Counted from the first letter of the stretch, positions 21,019 to 30,923 are shown. The stretch is 64,000 nucleotides of DNA from Cupriavidus agavae (GCF_004217045.1 NZ_SGXM01000001.1:248001-312000); one strand, 5' to 3'. Made by a program: numbers and translations. Notes: generated by a model not told the origin, from the sequence alone.

Positions 21019-21792
21019 ATGTCCCTTGCCTTCACCGTCTCCGGTCTGCTGGTAGGTATCCTGGTCGGCCTGACCGGGGTAGGCGGGGGCTCGCTCATGA
21101 CGCCGCTGCTGACGCTGCTGTTCGGCTTTTCGCCGGCCACCGCCGTGGGCACCGACCTGGCTTTCGCGGCCATCACCAAGGGTTTCGGCACGATTGCCCA
21201 CCGCGCGCACGGCCATGTGCAGTGGGCGGTGGTGCGGCGCCTCTGCCTCGGCAGCCTGCCCACCGCCGTCATCGCCATCCTGGTGCTCAAGAGCGCGGGT
21301 GAGCTGAACGCCCAGTGGCTGCATGCGATCCGGCTGACGATTGGCGTCTCGGTGCTGCTGACCGTGGCGTCGCTGCTGTTCCGCAAGCAGATGCTGGCCT
21401 GGCTCGAACGCAACCCGCGCTACCAGCTCGAAGGCCGCCGGCAGGTGGTGGCAACCGTGGCCGTGGGCGCCGTGATCGGCGTGCTGGTCACGGTGTCGTC
21501 GATCGGTGCCGGCGCCGTGGGCGCGACGCTGATCCTGCTGCTGTACCCCCATATGAAGCCGGCCGAAGTGGCGGGCACCGATATCGCTTACGCCGTGCCG
21601 CTCACGGCCGTGGCCGGGCTGGGCCACGTGTGGCTTGGCACCGTGGACTGGAATTTGTTGCTGGCGCTGCTGGTGGGCTCGATCCCCGGCATCTGGCTCG
21701 GCGCGCAACTCTCGCGCAAGCTGCCCGAGCGGCTCGTGCGCGCCGCACTGGCGACCACGCTGACGCTGGTCGCCATCAAGCTCGTTTCCTAA
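21019..21792 (+). CDS. TauE/SafE family sulfite/anion exporter
   Basis: 257-residue polytopic membrane protein with about eight hydrophobic segments and the duplicated family motif: LVGLTGVGGGSLMTPLL near residue 14 and VTVSSIGAGAVGATLI near 150. The family exports sulfite or sulfur-containing organic anions. It lies first in the sulfur cluster, 31 bases before cysI, so it may relieve sulfite build-up; transport direction and substrate are inferred. Confidence 0.88.
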   Translation: MSLAFTVSGLLVGILVGLTGVGGGSLMTPLLTLLFGFSPATAVGTDLAFAAITKGFGTIAHRAHGHVQWAVVRRLCLGSLPTAVIAILVLKSAGELNAQWLHAIRLTIGVSVLLTVASLLFRKQMLAWLERNPRYQLEGRRQVVATVAVGAVIGVLVTVSSIGAGAVGATLILLLYPHMKPAEVAGTDIAYAVPLTAVAGLGHVWLGTVDWNLLLALLVGSIPGIWLGAQLSRKLPERLVRAALATTLTLVAIKLVS

Positions 21793-21823
21793 GCATTCAA
21801 CGAATACTGAACGGACCCACACC

Positions 21824-23506
21824 ATGTATCAGTACGATCAATACGACCAGCGCATTGTCCAGGAACGTGTCGCCCAGTTCCGCGACCAGGTTCGCCGCCG
21901 CGTGGCGGGTGAGCTGCCTGAAGAGGAATTCCTGCCGCTGCGCCTGCAGAATGGCCTGTACATGCAGCGCCATGCCTACATGCTGCGCGTGGCCATTCCG
22001 TACGGCCTGCTGGCGTCGAAGCAACTGCGCATGCTGGCCCATATCGCCCGCGAGTACGACCGCGGCTATGGCCATTTCTCCACGCGCCAGAACATCCAGT
22101 ACAACTGGATGGAACTGGAACGCGTGCCCGACGTGCTGGCTGACCTGGCCAGCGTGGAAATGCACGGCATCCAGACCTCGGGCAACTGCGTGCGCAACAT
22201 CACGACCGACCAGTTCGCCGGCGTGACCCCGGACGAGTCGGTGGACCCGCGCGTGCTGGCCGAACTGCTGCGCCAGTGGAGCACGTTCCAGCCCGAGTTC
22301 GCCTTCCTGCCGCGCAAGTTCAAGATTGCGATCTCGGCCACCAAGGACGACCGCGCCGTGGTGCAGATGCATGACATCGGCATCTACGCCTACCAGAACG
22401 AGCAGGGCGAGACGCGCCTGCGCATCCTGGCCGGCGGCGGCCTGGGCCGCACGCCGATCCTGGGCACGATCATCAAGGAAGACCTGCCGTGGCAGCACAT
22501 GCTGACCTACGTGGAATCCGCGATCCGCGTGTACAACCGCTATGGCCGCCGCGACAACAAGTACAAGGCCCGCATCAAGATCCTGGTGAAGGCCATCGGC
22601 GCCGAGAAGTTCGCCGCCGAGGTCGAGGAAGAGTGGCAGTTCAGCAAGGACGGCCCCGGCACGCTGACGCAGGCCGAGTTCGACCGCGTGGCGCAGTACT
22701 TCCAGCCGCCCGCCTATGAAAAGCTGGCCGACACCGATGCCTCGTACGAAAAGCACCTGCTGGAGAGCAAGGCGTTCGCGCGCTGGGTAAGCCGCAACGT
22801 GCGCGCCCACAAGGTGCCGGGCTACGCCTCGGTCACGCTGTCGACCAAGCCGGGTCCGGTCTCGCCTCCGGGCGACGCCACCGATGCCCAGATGGATACC
22901 GTGGCCGACCTGGCCGACCGCTACGGGTTTGGCGAGCTGCGCGTGGCGCACGAGCAGAACCTGGTGCTGCCGGACGTGCGCAAGAAAGACTTGTTCGCGC
23001 TGTGGGAAGAAGCGAAGCTGGCTGGCCTGGCCACGGCCAACATCGGCCTGCTGACCGACATCATCGCCTGCCCGGGCGGCGATTTCTGCTCGCTGGCCAA
23101 CGCCAAGTCGATTCCGATCGCGCTGGCGATCCAGGAGCGCTTCGACGACCTCGACTACGTCTACGACCTGGGCGAGGTTTCGCTGAACATCTCGGGCTGC
23201 ATCAACGCCTGCGGCCACCACCACGTCGGCAACATCGGCGTGCTGGGCGTCGACAAGGACGGTTCCGAGTGGTACCAGGTCACGCTGGGCGGCGCCCAGG
23301 GCAATGACTCGGCCATCGGCAAGGTGATCGGACCTTCGTTCAGCGCCGAGGAAATGCCCGAAGTGGTGGCGCGCATCATCGACACGTTCGTGGCGCACCG
23401 CGCCGGCGACGAGCGCTTCATCGACACGTTCGCCCGCATCGGCATTGCGCCGTTCAAGGAGCGCGTGTACGCCGACAAGCAGCGCGAAGAGCGCGCCACG
23501 GCCTGA
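21824..23506 (+). CDS. cysI: Assimilatory sulfite reductase (sirohaem, 4Fe-4S)
   Basis: 560-residue nitrite/sulfite reductase haemoprotein that reduces sulfite to sulfide with six electrons. The four cluster/sirohaem cysteines are present as CPGGDFC near residue 415 and CINAC near 462, followed by GHHHVGNIG. No flavoprotein partner (cysJ) is encoded here; the next gene encodes a DUF934 protein, the usual partner in betaproteobacteria, suggesting a ferredoxin-type electron supply. The C-terminus is complete and length is normal. Confidence 0.93.
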   Translation: MYQYDQYDQRIVQERVAQFRDQVRRRVAGELPEEEFLPLRLQNGLYMQRHAYMLRVAIPYGLLASKQLRMLAHIAREYDRGYGHFSTRQNIQYNWMELERVPDVLADLASVEMHGIQTSGNCVRNITTDQFAGVTPDESVDPRVLAELLRQWSTFQPEFAFLPRKFKIAISATKDDRAVVQMHDIGIYAYQNEQGETRLRILAGGGLGRTPILGTIIKEDLPWQHMLTYVESAIRVYNRYGRRDNKYKARIKILVKAIGAEKFAAEVEEEWQFSKDGPGTLTQAEFDRVAQYFQPPAYEKLADTDASYEKHLLESKAFARWVSRNVRAHKVPGYASVTLSTKPGPVSPPGDATDAQMDTVADLADRYGFGELRVAHEQNLVLPDVRKKDLFALWEEAKLAGLATANIGLLTDIIACPGGDFCSLANAKSIPIALAIQERFDDLDYVYDLGEVSLNISGCINACGHHHVGNIGVLGVDKDGSEWYQVTLGGAQGNDSAIGKVIGPSFSAEEMPEVVARIIDTFVAHRAGDERFIDTFARIGIAPFKERVYADKQREERATA

Positions 23507-23525
23507 CGAACGGGAGAGACTGAAC

Positions 23526-24104
23526 ATGGCAAAGATCATTCAACTGCAACGCGACGACGCGGGCCAATTCCGTCCGGTCATCGTGGAAGACCATTGGACC
23601 GTGCTGCGCGGCACCGAAGAGCATCCGCTGGACGAGGCCCGCATCGCCGCCGCGGCGCAGGGCGGCAATGCCGTGCTGTTCCCGCTGGCCGTCTGGAAGG
23701 CCAACGAGGCCCTGCTGGCCGGCCGCGAGGCCGCCATCACCGGCGTCTGGCTGGCCCCGGAAGACGAACCGGGCGATGCCGAGGCGTTCTTCGGCCGCGT
23801 CTCGCTGGTGGCGGTGGACTTCCCGGTGTTCCGCGATGGCCGCGGCTTCTCGTCGGCCTACCTGCTGCGCACGCGCTACCACTGGGCCGGCCAGCTGCGC
23901 GCCATCGGCGACGTGCTGCGCGACCAGCTGAACTTCATGAAACGCTGCGGTTTCGACGCGTTCGCCGTGCGGGCAGACCGCAACATCGACGACGCGATCA
24001 AGGGCTTCACCGAGTTCACGGTGGCGTACCAGGCATCCGTGGACGAGCCGCTGCCGCTGTTCCGCCGTGCCCGCGCCGATGTGACCGCGCAAGGTTCCGC
24101 ATGA
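23526..24104 (+). CDS. DUF934 protein, sulfite reductase partner
   Basis: 192-residue DUF934 protein. Recognisable features are the N-terminal IVEDHWTVL and the C-terminal block GRGFSSAYLLRTRYHWAGQLRAIGDVLRDQL (split here as GRGFSSAYLLR and GQLRAIGDVLRDQL). It is encoded between sulfite reductase and APS reductase in many beta- and alphaproteobacteria and is presumed to help the reductase function; its biochemistry is not known. The start at 23526 follows GGGAGAG. Its stop overlaps cysH as ATGA. Confidence 0.85.
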   Translation: MAKIIQLQRDDAGQFRPVIVEDHWTVLRGTEEHPLDEARIAAAAQGGNAVLFPLAVWKANEALLAGREAAITGVWLAPEDEPGDAEAFFGRVSLVAVDFPVFRDGRGFSSAYLLRTRYHWAGQLRAIGDVLRDQLNFMKRCGFDAFAVRADRNIDDAIKGFTEFTVAYQASVDEPLPLFRRARADVTAQGSA

Positions 24105-24910
24105 GCACGATTTCCGAGATCCCTGTCATCGAGGCCGAGGCTGTGCCCCAGGTGTCGCCACTGCGCCCCCCAGCGCTGTGGACGATGCCGCTCTATACGG
24201 GCTCGATCGAGGCGCTCGAAGCCAAGGAGCGCGCGCTGGCCGAACGGCTGGCGGGCATCGCCGCGCGGTTCTACCGGGCGCGCTTTGCCACCAGCCTGGC
24301 GGCCGAAGACATGGTGCTGACCGACGCGATCCTGCGCGGCGGCGACGCCGTACGGGCCGGCATCCGCGTTTTCACGCTGAACACGGGCCGCCTGCACGCC
24401 GAGACGCTGGCCGTGCTGGACGACGTGCAGGCCCACTACGGCTACACCGTCGAGCAATTCACGCCGGACGCCGAGGCGGTGGAGAACTACCTCCACAACC
24501 ACGGCCTGAACGCGATGTACGACAGCGTGGACCTGCGCAAGAGCTGCTGCGGCATCCGCAAGGTGGAGCCGCTGAACCGCGCGCTCTCGCACGCCGACGC
24601 CTGGATGACCGGCCAGCGCCGCGAGCAGGCCGTGACGCGCGCCGAGCTGCCGTTCGAAGAGCTGGACGAGGCGCGCGGCATCCCCAAGTTCAATCCGCTG
24701 GCGGACTGGACCGAGCCCGAGGTGTGGGCCTACCTGACGCGCCACAACGTGCCGGTCAATGCGCTGCACGCCAAGGGCTACCCGAGCATCGGCTGCGAGC
24801 CGTGCACGCGGGCAGTCAAAGCCGGTGAGGACGTGCGAGCCGGCAGATGGTGGTGGGAGAGCAAGGATTCGAAAGAGTGCGGGCTCCACGAGCAGAACAT
24901 CAAGCATTGA
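24101..24910 (+). CDS. cysH: Assimilatory adenylylsulfate (APS) reductase
   Basis: 269-residue CysH-family protein that reduces activated sulfate to sulfite using thioredoxin. The cysteine pairs KSCCGIRK near residue 148 and CEPC near 232 ligate a [4Fe-4S] cluster and mark the APS-specific subtype, which needs no APS kinase. The catalytic cysteine lies in KECGLHEQ at the C-terminus. It overlaps the DUF934 gene by four bases and precedes cysD by 26. Confidence 0.93.
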   Translation: MSTISEIPVIEAEAVPQVSPLRPPALWTMPLYTGSIEALEAKERALAERLAGIAARFYRARFATSLAAEDMVLTDAILRGGDAVRAGIRVFTLNTGRLHAETLAVLDDVQAHYGYTVEQFTPDAEAVENYLHNHGLNAMYDSVDLRKSCCGIRKVEPLNRALSHADAWMTGQRREQAVTRAELPFEELDEARGIPKFNPLADWTEPEVWAYLTRHNVPVNALHAKGYPSIGCEPCTRAVKAGEDVRAGRWWWESKDSKECGLHEQNIKH

Positions 24911-24936
24911 ACGAAATACCAGAGGCCGATAACGAC

Positions 24937-25908
24937 ATGGGCATCATGAACGACATCGCAGACGCAGGCGTGGCCGCCAACGTGGAACACCTGCTGCAGG
25001 TCCAGAACGACCACCTCGACCGGCTCGAAGCCGAATCGATCTACATCATCCGCGAGGTGGTGGCCGAGTGCCGCAACCCGGCGCTGCTGTTCTCGGGCGG
25101 CAAGGACTCGATCGTCATGCTGCACCTGGCGCTGAAGGCGTTCCGCCTGGGCGAGCGCAAGGTTGAGCTGCCGTTCCCGCTGGTCCATATCGACACCGGC
25201 CACAACTACCCCGAGGTGATCGCCTTCCGCGACCAGCGCGTGGCCGAACTGGGCGCGCGCCTGGTGGTGGGCCACGTGGAGGATTCGATCAAGCGCGGCA
25301 CGGTGCGCCTGCGCAAGGAAACCGATTCGCGCAACGCCGCGCAGGCCGTGACGCTGCTGGAGACCATCGAGGCGCACAAGTACGACGCGCTGATGGGCGG
25401 TGCCCGCCGCGACGAAGAGAAGGCCCGCGCCAAGGAGCGCATCTTCTCGTTCCGCGACGAGTTCGGCCAGTGGGACCCGAAGGCCCAGCGCCCGGAACTG
25501 TGGAGCCTCTATAACGCCCGCATGGCCCCCGGCGAGCAGATGCGCGTGTTCCCGATCTCGAACTGGACCGAGCTCGACGTGTGGCAGTACATCGCCCGCG
25601 AGAACCTGGCCCTGCCGCCGATCTACTACGCCCACCAGCGCGAAGTGGTGCGCAAGAACGGCCTGCTGGTGCCGGTCACGCCGATCACGCCGAAGCAGGA
25701 CGGCGATGTCAGCGAAGTGATGTCGGTCCGCTTCCGTACCGTGGGTGACATCAGCTGCACCTGCCCGGTGGCCAGCGTTGCCGCGTCGCCGGTGGAAATC
25801 ATCGCCGAGACGGCCGTGACCGAGATTACCGAGCGCGGTGCCACGCGCATGGACGACCAGACGTCCGAGGCGTCGATGGAACGCCGCAAGAAGGAAGGCT
25901 ATTTCTGA
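24937..25908 (+). CDS. cysD: Sulfate adenylyltransferase subunit 2
   Basis: 323-residue ATP-PPi-loop subunit that makes APS from sulfate and ATP, driven by GTP hydrolysis in CysN. The PP-loop SGGKDSIVMLHLA is near residue 53; HIDTGHNYPEVI and GGARRDEEKARAKER follow. The start at 24937 is used with an AGAGG 11 bases upstream; MNDIADAG at 24946 is a possible alternative. Normal length; sits between cysH and cysN. Confidence 0.95.
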   Translation: MGIMNDIADAGVAANVEHLLQVQNDHLDRLEAESIYIIREVVAECRNPALLFSGGKDSIVMLHLALKAFRLGERKVELPFPLVHIDTGHNYPEVIAFRDQRVAELGARLVVGHVEDSIKRGTVRLRKETDSRNAAQAVTLLETIEAHKYDALMGGARRDEEKARAKERIFSFRDEFGQWDPKAQRPELWSLYNARMAPGEQMRVFPISNWTELDVWQYIARENLALPPIYYAHQREVVRKNGLLVPVTPITPKQDGDVSEVMSVRFRTVGDISCTCPVASVAASPVEIIAETAVTEITERGATRMDDQTSEASMERRKKEGYF

Positions 25909-25933
25909 GCCGCCGCAGCCAAGGAAACCGAAC

Positions 25934-27238
25934 ATGACACACCAATCCGCACACCAGGGCCTGCTGCGTTTCATCACCGCCGGGTCCGTCGATGACGGCA
26001 AGAGCACGCTGATCGGCCGCCTGCTGTTCGACAGCAAGGCCGTGCTGTCCGACCAACTGACCGCGCTGGCCAACGCCAAGAACAAGCGCACCGCCGGCGA
26101 GCAGATCGACTTCTCGCTGCTGACCGACGGCCTGGAGGCCGAGCGCGAGCAGGGCATCACGATCGACGTGGCGTATCGCTATTTCTCCACGGCGAGCCGC
26201 AAGTTCATCATTGCCGACACGCCGGGCCACGAGCAGTACACGCGCAACATGGTCACGGGCGCCTCCACGGCCCACGCGGCCATCGTGCTGGTGGACGCCA
26301 CGCGCGTCACGGTCACCAACGGCCGTGCCGAACTGCTGGCCCAGACCAAGCGCCACTCGGCGATCCTGAAGCTGCTGGAGATCCAGCACGTGATCGTCGC
26401 CGTGAACAAGATGGACCTGGTCGACTACAGCGAGCAGCGTTTCAACGAGATCCGCACCGCCTACGCAGAACTGGCCGCGCAGCTGGGCCTCAAGGACGTG
26501 CTGTACGTGCCGGTGTCGGCGCTGCGTGGCGACAATATCGTGCATGCCAGCGACGCCATGCCGTGGTACCAGGGTGAGTCTTTGCTGCCGGTGCTCGAAG
26601 CGCTGCCGGTCGAAGACCTGGCCCCCGAGGGCGATGCCGCGCTGCGCTTCCCGGTGCAGCTCGTGGTGCGCCAGGACGGCGCTGCGGCCGACGATTTCCG
26701 TGGCTATGCCGGCCGCCTGGAAGCGGGCACGGTGCGCGTGGGCCAGAAGCTGCGCGTGCTGCCGGCCAACCGCGAAGCCGTGGTGGCCGAGGTGCTCACG
26801 CCGAACGGCTCGGCCGAGTCGGCCAACGCGGGCGATACGGTCACGGTGCGGTTGTCGGAAGACGTGGATGTGTCACGCGGTGACATGTTCGTGGCGGCAG
26901 ACGCCACGGCGGCGTCGGCGAAGAAGCTGACGGCTGACCTGTGCTGGTTCGACGACGAATCGCTGAACCCGGCGCGCAAGTACGTGCTCAAGCACACCAC
27001 GGCCAGCGTGTTCGCCAAGGTGGCGGCCGTGGATCGCGTGCTCGACGTGCACACGCTGTCGCAGGAGACCGGCCGCCACGAGATCCGCCTGAACGATATC
27101 GGCTCGGTGCAGATCTCGCTGCAGAAGCCGATCGTCTGCGACACCTACGGCGATAACCCCGCGACGGGCGCGTTCGTGCTGATCGACGAAGCCACCAACC
27201 ACACGGTGGCGGCGGGCATGATCCGTGCGTATGCCTGA
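25934..27238 (+). CDS. cysN: Sulfate adenylyltransferase subunit 1 (GTPase)
   Basis: 434-residue EF-Tu-like GTPase partner of CysD. G motifs: GSVDDGKST near residue 17, DTPGHEQYTRNM near 96 and NKMDLVDY near 157. It stops after the beta-barrel domains and carries no APS kinase (CysC) domain, consistent with the APS-reducing CysH next door. The start at 25934 follows AAGGAA. Confidence 0.95.
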   Translation: MTHQSAHQGLLRFITAGSVDDGKSTLIGRLLFDSKAVLSDQLTALANAKNKRTAGEQIDFSLLTDGLEAEREQGITIDVAYRYFSTASRKFIIADTPGHEQYTRNMVTGASTAHAAIVLVDATRVTVTNGRAELLAQTKRHSAILKLLEIQHVIVAVNKMDLVDYSEQRFNEIRTAYAELAAQLGLKDVLYVPVSALRGDNIVHASDAMPWYQGESLLPVLEALPVEDLAPEGDAALRFPVQLVVRQDGAAADDFRGYAGRLEAGTVRVGQKLRVLPANREAVVAEVLTPNGSAESANAGDTVTVRLSEDVDVSRGDMFVAADATAASAKKLTADLCWFDDESLNPARKYVLKHTTASVFAKVAAVDRVLDVHTLSQETGRHEIRLNDIGSVQISLQKPIVCDTYGDNPATGAFVLIDEATNHTVAAGMIRAYA

Positions 27239-27265
27239 TATCGTCCGGAACGGACAGCGAGCGTG

Positions 27266-28042
27266 ATGGTGATGGACATGGACAGGCAGCAGGGCAGGTC
27301 GGCGGGCAAGGTGTACCTGATTGGTGCAGGCCCCGGTGCGGCGGACCTCATTACGGTGCGCGGTGCACGGTTGCTGGGCGAAGCCCAGGTCGTGCTGCAC
27401 GACGCGCTGGTGTCGCCCGAGATGCTCGCCTGGTGCCCCCAGGCCGAGCTGATCGAGGTGGGCAAGCGCTGCGGCCAGCGCTCCACGGCGCAACTGTTCA
27501 TCAACCGCCAGATCGTGGATCTGGCGACCAAGCACGAACGGGTGGTGCGCCTGAAGGGCGGCGATCCGATGCTGTTCGGCCGCGCCGACGAAGAACTGCA
27601 GGCGCTGGAAGCGGCCGGTATCGAGTACGAGGTGGTGCCGGGCATCACGGCGGCGCTCGCCGCCGCCAGCGCCATCGGCCGCCCGCTGACCAAGCGCGGC
27701 GTGTCGCGCAGCGTGGCGTTTGCCACGCAGGCCAAGGCCGCCGACGCCATCGACGTGGAAGCCGACGTGAAGGCGGACACGATCGTCTATTACATGGGCC
27801 GCGACCAGGCCGCCAATATCGCCGCGCAACTGATCGCACGCGGCAAACCGGCCTCGACGCCCGCGTGGGTGGTGGAAGCCGCCACGACAGCGAAGCAACG
27901 CAGCCACCAGTTCACATTGAGCCAGATGGCCGCAGGCGAGGCGGCGCGTTGGATGGACCCGGTGCAACCGAGCCTGCTGATGATCGGGGAAGCGCTGGGG
28001 ACAAGGGCGACGGAATTGGTGGAGTCGGAACGGGCGGCTTGA
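27266..28042 (+). CDS. cobA: Uroporphyrinogen-III C-methyltransferase (SUMT)
   Basis: 258-residue SAM enzyme that methylates uroporphyrinogen III at C2 and C7 to precorrin-2, the branch point to sirohaem (needed by CysI) and cobalamin. Motifs: VYLIGAGPGAADLIT, VRLKGGDPMLFGR and VVPGITAALAAASAIG. It is the SUMT domain only, without the CysG dehydrogenase/chelatase half, so the NAD-dependent step must be elsewhere. Several near-identical starts exist (GTG 27263, ATG 27266, 27272, 27278); 27266 is a choice, not a certainty. Confidence 0.93.
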   Translation: MVMDMDRQQGRSAGKVYLIGAGPGAADLITVRGARLLGEAQVVLHDALVSPEMLAWCPQAELIEVGKRCGQRSTAQLFINRQIVDLATKHERVVRLKGGDPMLFGRADEELQALEAAGIEYEVVPGITAALAAASAIGRPLTKRGVSRSVAFATQAKAADAIDVEADVKADTIVYYMGRDQAANIAAQLIARGKPASTPAWVVEAATTAKQRSHQFTLSQMAAGEAARWMDPVQPSLLMIGEALGTRATELVESERAA

Positions 28043-28044
28043 TG

Positions 28045-28085
28045 GTTTGCTCCCCTCTCCCGCAAGGTGGGAGAGGGGAGCAGAC
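28045..28085. repeat. Dispersed C/T-rich hairpin, copy 2
   Basis: GTTTGCTCCCCTCTCCC pairs with GGGAGAGGGGAGCAGAC (one mismatch in 17) around a 7-base loop, between the convergent cobA and cbiX genes. It is likely a bidirectional terminator. Confidence 0.75.
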
Positions 28086-28094
28086 CGCAGCAGT

Positions 28095-28478
28095 TCAAGC
28101 GTGACGGCTCATCGCCCCCACACAAAACCCCGCAATCGCATCCAGCACGCTATCCACCTCGCCGACCGCGCCAGTCGCCTGAATCTCGACGCCCGGATGC
28201 TTCGCCCGGCAATCCTCCACCAGTACCGGAAAATCGCGCCGCAGATGGCCGCCGACGCCGAAGAACACCGGCACCACGGTGATCCGCTGCGCCCCGGCGC
28301 TCGCCAGCTCATCCACCGCCTCGGCCAGCGACGGCGCCATCAGTTCCAGGAACGCCACCCGCACCGCCACATCAGGCTGCAGCGCCACCAGCCGCGCCTG
28401 GAGCCGGTCGAACGGCTCACGCCAGCGTGCATCGCGCGCGCCGTGGCCGAACAGGACGATGGCCCGGGCGGCGCCCAT
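28095..28478 (-). CDS. cbiX: Sirohydrochlorin chelatase, CbiX short form
   Basis: 127-residue single-domain CbiX/SirB-type chelatase. FGHGARDARW at residues 10–19 carries the metal-binding histidine, with a second in VPVFFGVGGHLRRD near 77. It inserts iron (sirohaem) or cobalt into sirohydrochlorin. Placement opposite cobA and beside the cys cluster favours a sirohaem role. The start at 28478 overlaps the lptG stop by one base; an upstream in-frame ATG lies inside lptG and lacks family sequence. Confidence 0.88.
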   Translation of the reverse strand: MGAARAIVLFGHGARDARWREPFDRLQARLVALQPDVAVRVAFLELMAPSLAEAVDELASAGAQRITVVPVFFGVGGHLRRDFPVLVEDCRAKHPGVEIQATGAVGEVDSVLDAIAGFCVGAMSRHA

Positions 28479-29641
28479 CAGTGACGATCCACCCAGCGCA
28501 GCGCCACCAGCGCCAGCGTCAGGTACAGCGTGCCGGGGACCAGCGCCGAGACGATCGGCGGCCACGTGTGCAGCAGGCCCACGTGCGAGAACAGCGTGTT
28601 CGACAGGTGGAACGACAGGCCCAGCATGATGCCGCCAAACACCTTCACACCCACCGCACCGGCGCGGGCGTGCAGGTAGGCGAACGGCAGCGCCAGCGCC
28701 ACCATCACGAACAGCGTCAGCGGATAGACCACCTTCTTCCAGAACGCGATCTCGTAGCGCTGCGTGTCCTGCTTGTTGTCGCGCAGATGGCGGATATAGC
28801 GGAACAGGTCGAGCGTGGACATGCGCTCCGGCGTCACCAGCAGCACCGACAGGATCTGCGGCGTCAGTTCCGAGTGCATCACCATGTTCGGGAACAGCGC
28901 CTGCTCGGCGCGGAAGTCTGGCGCCAGCGCGTCGGGCTGCTTCGTTGCCTGGCCGTCGCGCAGCTCGATGAAACGGGTCTCGTTCACGTCATTGAGCTGC
29001 CACGCCTGGCCGCCCTGGTAGCGGCCTTCCTTGGCCACGCGGATCACGCGCAGGCGGTAGTCCTTGTCGAATTCGTAGATCGTGATGCCGTTGATCGACT
29101 GGTCCGGCTTCAGGCCCTGAACGTTGATGAAGCGCGTGATCTCGCCGGCGCCGCCGGGTGTGTTGTCGCGGTCGCGGTCCTTGACCCAGACGCCCGAACG
29201 GAAGCCCGACGACACCGTGGCCCCCACCGCCTCCAGCTTGATCTTCTGGGCGTACTGCTCGCCGGCCGGGCTGATGAACTCCCCGAACAGGAACGTGACG
29301 ATCACCAGCGGGATGGCCAGCTTGAACAGCGAGAACAGCGCCTGCCGGGTGTTGAGGCCCGCCACGCGGAAGATCGTGTACTCGGACTGGCTGGCCAGTT
29401 GCGAGAACACGTAGATCGCACTGATCAGCAGCGCGATCGGCAGCACCTCGTAGATCCGTGTGGGTGCCTGTAGCATCACATGGATAAAGGCGATCAGCGA
29501 CGTGTAGCCACCCTGCACGCTCTCCAGCTCGTTGAGCATGTCGAAGAATACGAACAGCGCCAGCACCGCGAACAAGATGAACGCGAACACGCCATAGATC
29601 AGCCGCGCGAAATAGCGCTCGTAGACGGCCAGTATCCTCAT
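28478..29641 (-). CDS. lptG: LPS export permease LptG
   Basis: 387-residue inner-membrane permease of the LptB2FG transporter that extracts lipopolysaccharide for transport to the outer membrane. The N-terminal helices (LIYGVFAFILFAVLALFVFF), a central periplasmic beta-jellyroll region and C-terminal helices fit the YjgQ family. The start at 29641 overlaps the lptF stop by four bases. Typical length. Confidence 0.93.
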   Translation of the reverse strand: MRILAVYERYFARLIYGVFAFILFAVLALFVFFDMLNELESVQGGYTSLIAFIHVMLQAPTRIYEVLPIALLISAIYVFSQLASQSEYTIFRVAGLNTRQALFSLFKLAIPLVIVTFLFGEFISPAGEQYAQKIKLEAVGATVSSGFRSGVWVKDRDRDNTPGGAGEITRFINVQGLKPDQSINGITIYEFDKDYRLRVIRVAKEGRYQGGQAWQLNDVNETRFIELRDGQATKQPDALAPDFRAEQALFPNMVMHSELTPQILSVLLVTPERMSTLDLFRYIRHLRDNKQDTQRYEIAFWKKVVYPLTLFVMVALALPFAYLHARAGAVGVKVFGGIMLGLSFHLSNTLFSHVGLLHTWPPIVSALVPGTLYLTLALVALRWVDRH

Positions 29642-30759
29642 GCCTGGCCCCCGTTGCCGCCCTTGCGCTTGAGGCCGAACACGGCGCGCCAGCCGCCCAG
29701 GCTGCGGTTCTGGCGGTAGCGGAACAGCATCAGCGCGCACAGGAACACGAAGACGTGCAGCGGTACCAGGGCCGTCCAGAACGAGATCGAGCCCGAACGC
29801 ACCCACGCCTGCGCCAGATTGATGGTGTTGCTATAGGTCAGGTAGATCAGCACGGCAAAGACCAGCGGCGTGTAGCGGCCCAGGCGCGGATTCACATACG
29901 CCAGCGGGATCGCGATCATCACGAAATTGAAGGCCAGGATTGGCAGCGACACCCGCCATAGCAATTCGGCCAGATTGTCGCGCGTGGGATTGCGCAGCAG
30001 TTCGATCGTGTCGCGGCTCTTGGCAGGCAGGTTGGCTTCGGCTTCAGGTGGAGAGTTATCCACTTTGACGGCGTACTTATCGAATTCGAGAATCCGATAG
30101 TCGAGCTGGCCCGGCACCCCGGCGTAGCGGCGGCCGTTTTCCATGATCACGAGCCGGTCGCCGTTGGGCTGGGTCTCGAACTGGCCCTGGTGCGACAGCG
30201 CCACGCCGATCTTGCCGGCCTCGGCATTGGCCACGAACACGTTGCGGGCGTGCTTCATGTCGGCGTCGATGCCTTCGATGAACAGCACGTAGTTGCCGTT
30301 GGCCGGCTCGATGAAGCGCCCCGAGGCGATCATCGACAGTACGCCGCGCTGCTGGAAGCGGTCGCGGAACGCCGCGCTCTGCTGGTTGGCCCACGGCCAG
30401 GCGAACATGCCCAGCAGCAGCGCCATGACGAAGAACGGCGTGGCGAACTGGAGTACCGGCTTGACGAGGTCGCGCAGCGAGATGCCGGCCGAGAACCACA
30501 CCACCATCTCCGAATCCTTGTACCAGCGGGTCAGGACGATCAGCGTGGAAATGAACAGCGTGGCCGACAGCAGGATCGACAAGTAGCCAATGGTGGCCAG
30601 GCCGATCAGCATCAGCACGTCGTTGGGGCTGGCCTTGCCGTTGGCGGCCATGCCCAGGATGCGGATCACGAGCGACGTGAGCATGAACGTCAGCATCACC
30701 AGGAACACCGCACCGGCGGTGTAGGCGAGTTCGCGTCGCAGGGCTTGTTGAAAGATCAT
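29638..30759 (-). CDS. lptF: LPS export permease LptF
   Basis: 373-residue partner permease of LptG. It begins [19 protein letters not shown], the usual LptF N-terminus, with a central periplasmic region (e.g. [16 protein letters not shown]) and a late helix pair. It is the first gene of the lptF–lptG pair and is divergent from pepA, the common proteobacterial arrangement. Confidence 0.93.
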   Translation of the reverse strand: MIFQQALRRELAYTAGAVFLVMLTFMLTSLVIRILGMAANGKASPNDVLMLIGLATIGYLSILLSATLFISTLIVLTRWYKDSEMVVWFSAGISLRDLVKPVLQFATPFFVMALLLGMFAWPWANQQSAAFRDRFQQRGVLSMIASGRFIEPANGNYVLFIEGIDADMKHARNVFVANAEAGKIGVALSHQGQFETQPNGDRLVIMENGRRYAGVPGQLDYRILEFDKYAVKVDNSPPEAEANLPAKSRDTIELLRNPTRDNLAELLWRVSLPILAFNFVMIAIPLAYVNPRLGRYTPLVFAVLIYLTYSNTINLAQAWVRSGSISFWTALVPLHVFVFLCALMLFRYRQNRSLGGWRAVFGLKRKGGNGGQA

Positions 30760-30923
30760 GCGGAATCGCTTCCGGCTTCCGGCCGGAACGGGCGATGTAC
30801 CGGGGGCCGAGGGACTGGCAGGACCGCGTGCTGTCAGCTTGCAGGATCGGCGGCGGCAGATCGCGGATGAAAATCGCGGATAATGGGGGCTTTCTTTTCG
30901 ACGAGCCCCTGGAAGGAAGCGCG

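Noticed and set aside
21797..23539. A 580-codon open frame opposite cysI
   Set aside because: Mirror of cysI codon usage; His/Val/Arg-rich without motifs.
28478..28565. Longer start for the CbiX chelatase inside lptG
   Set aside because: The extra 29 residues have no family match and the internal ATG overlaps the lptG stop neatly.
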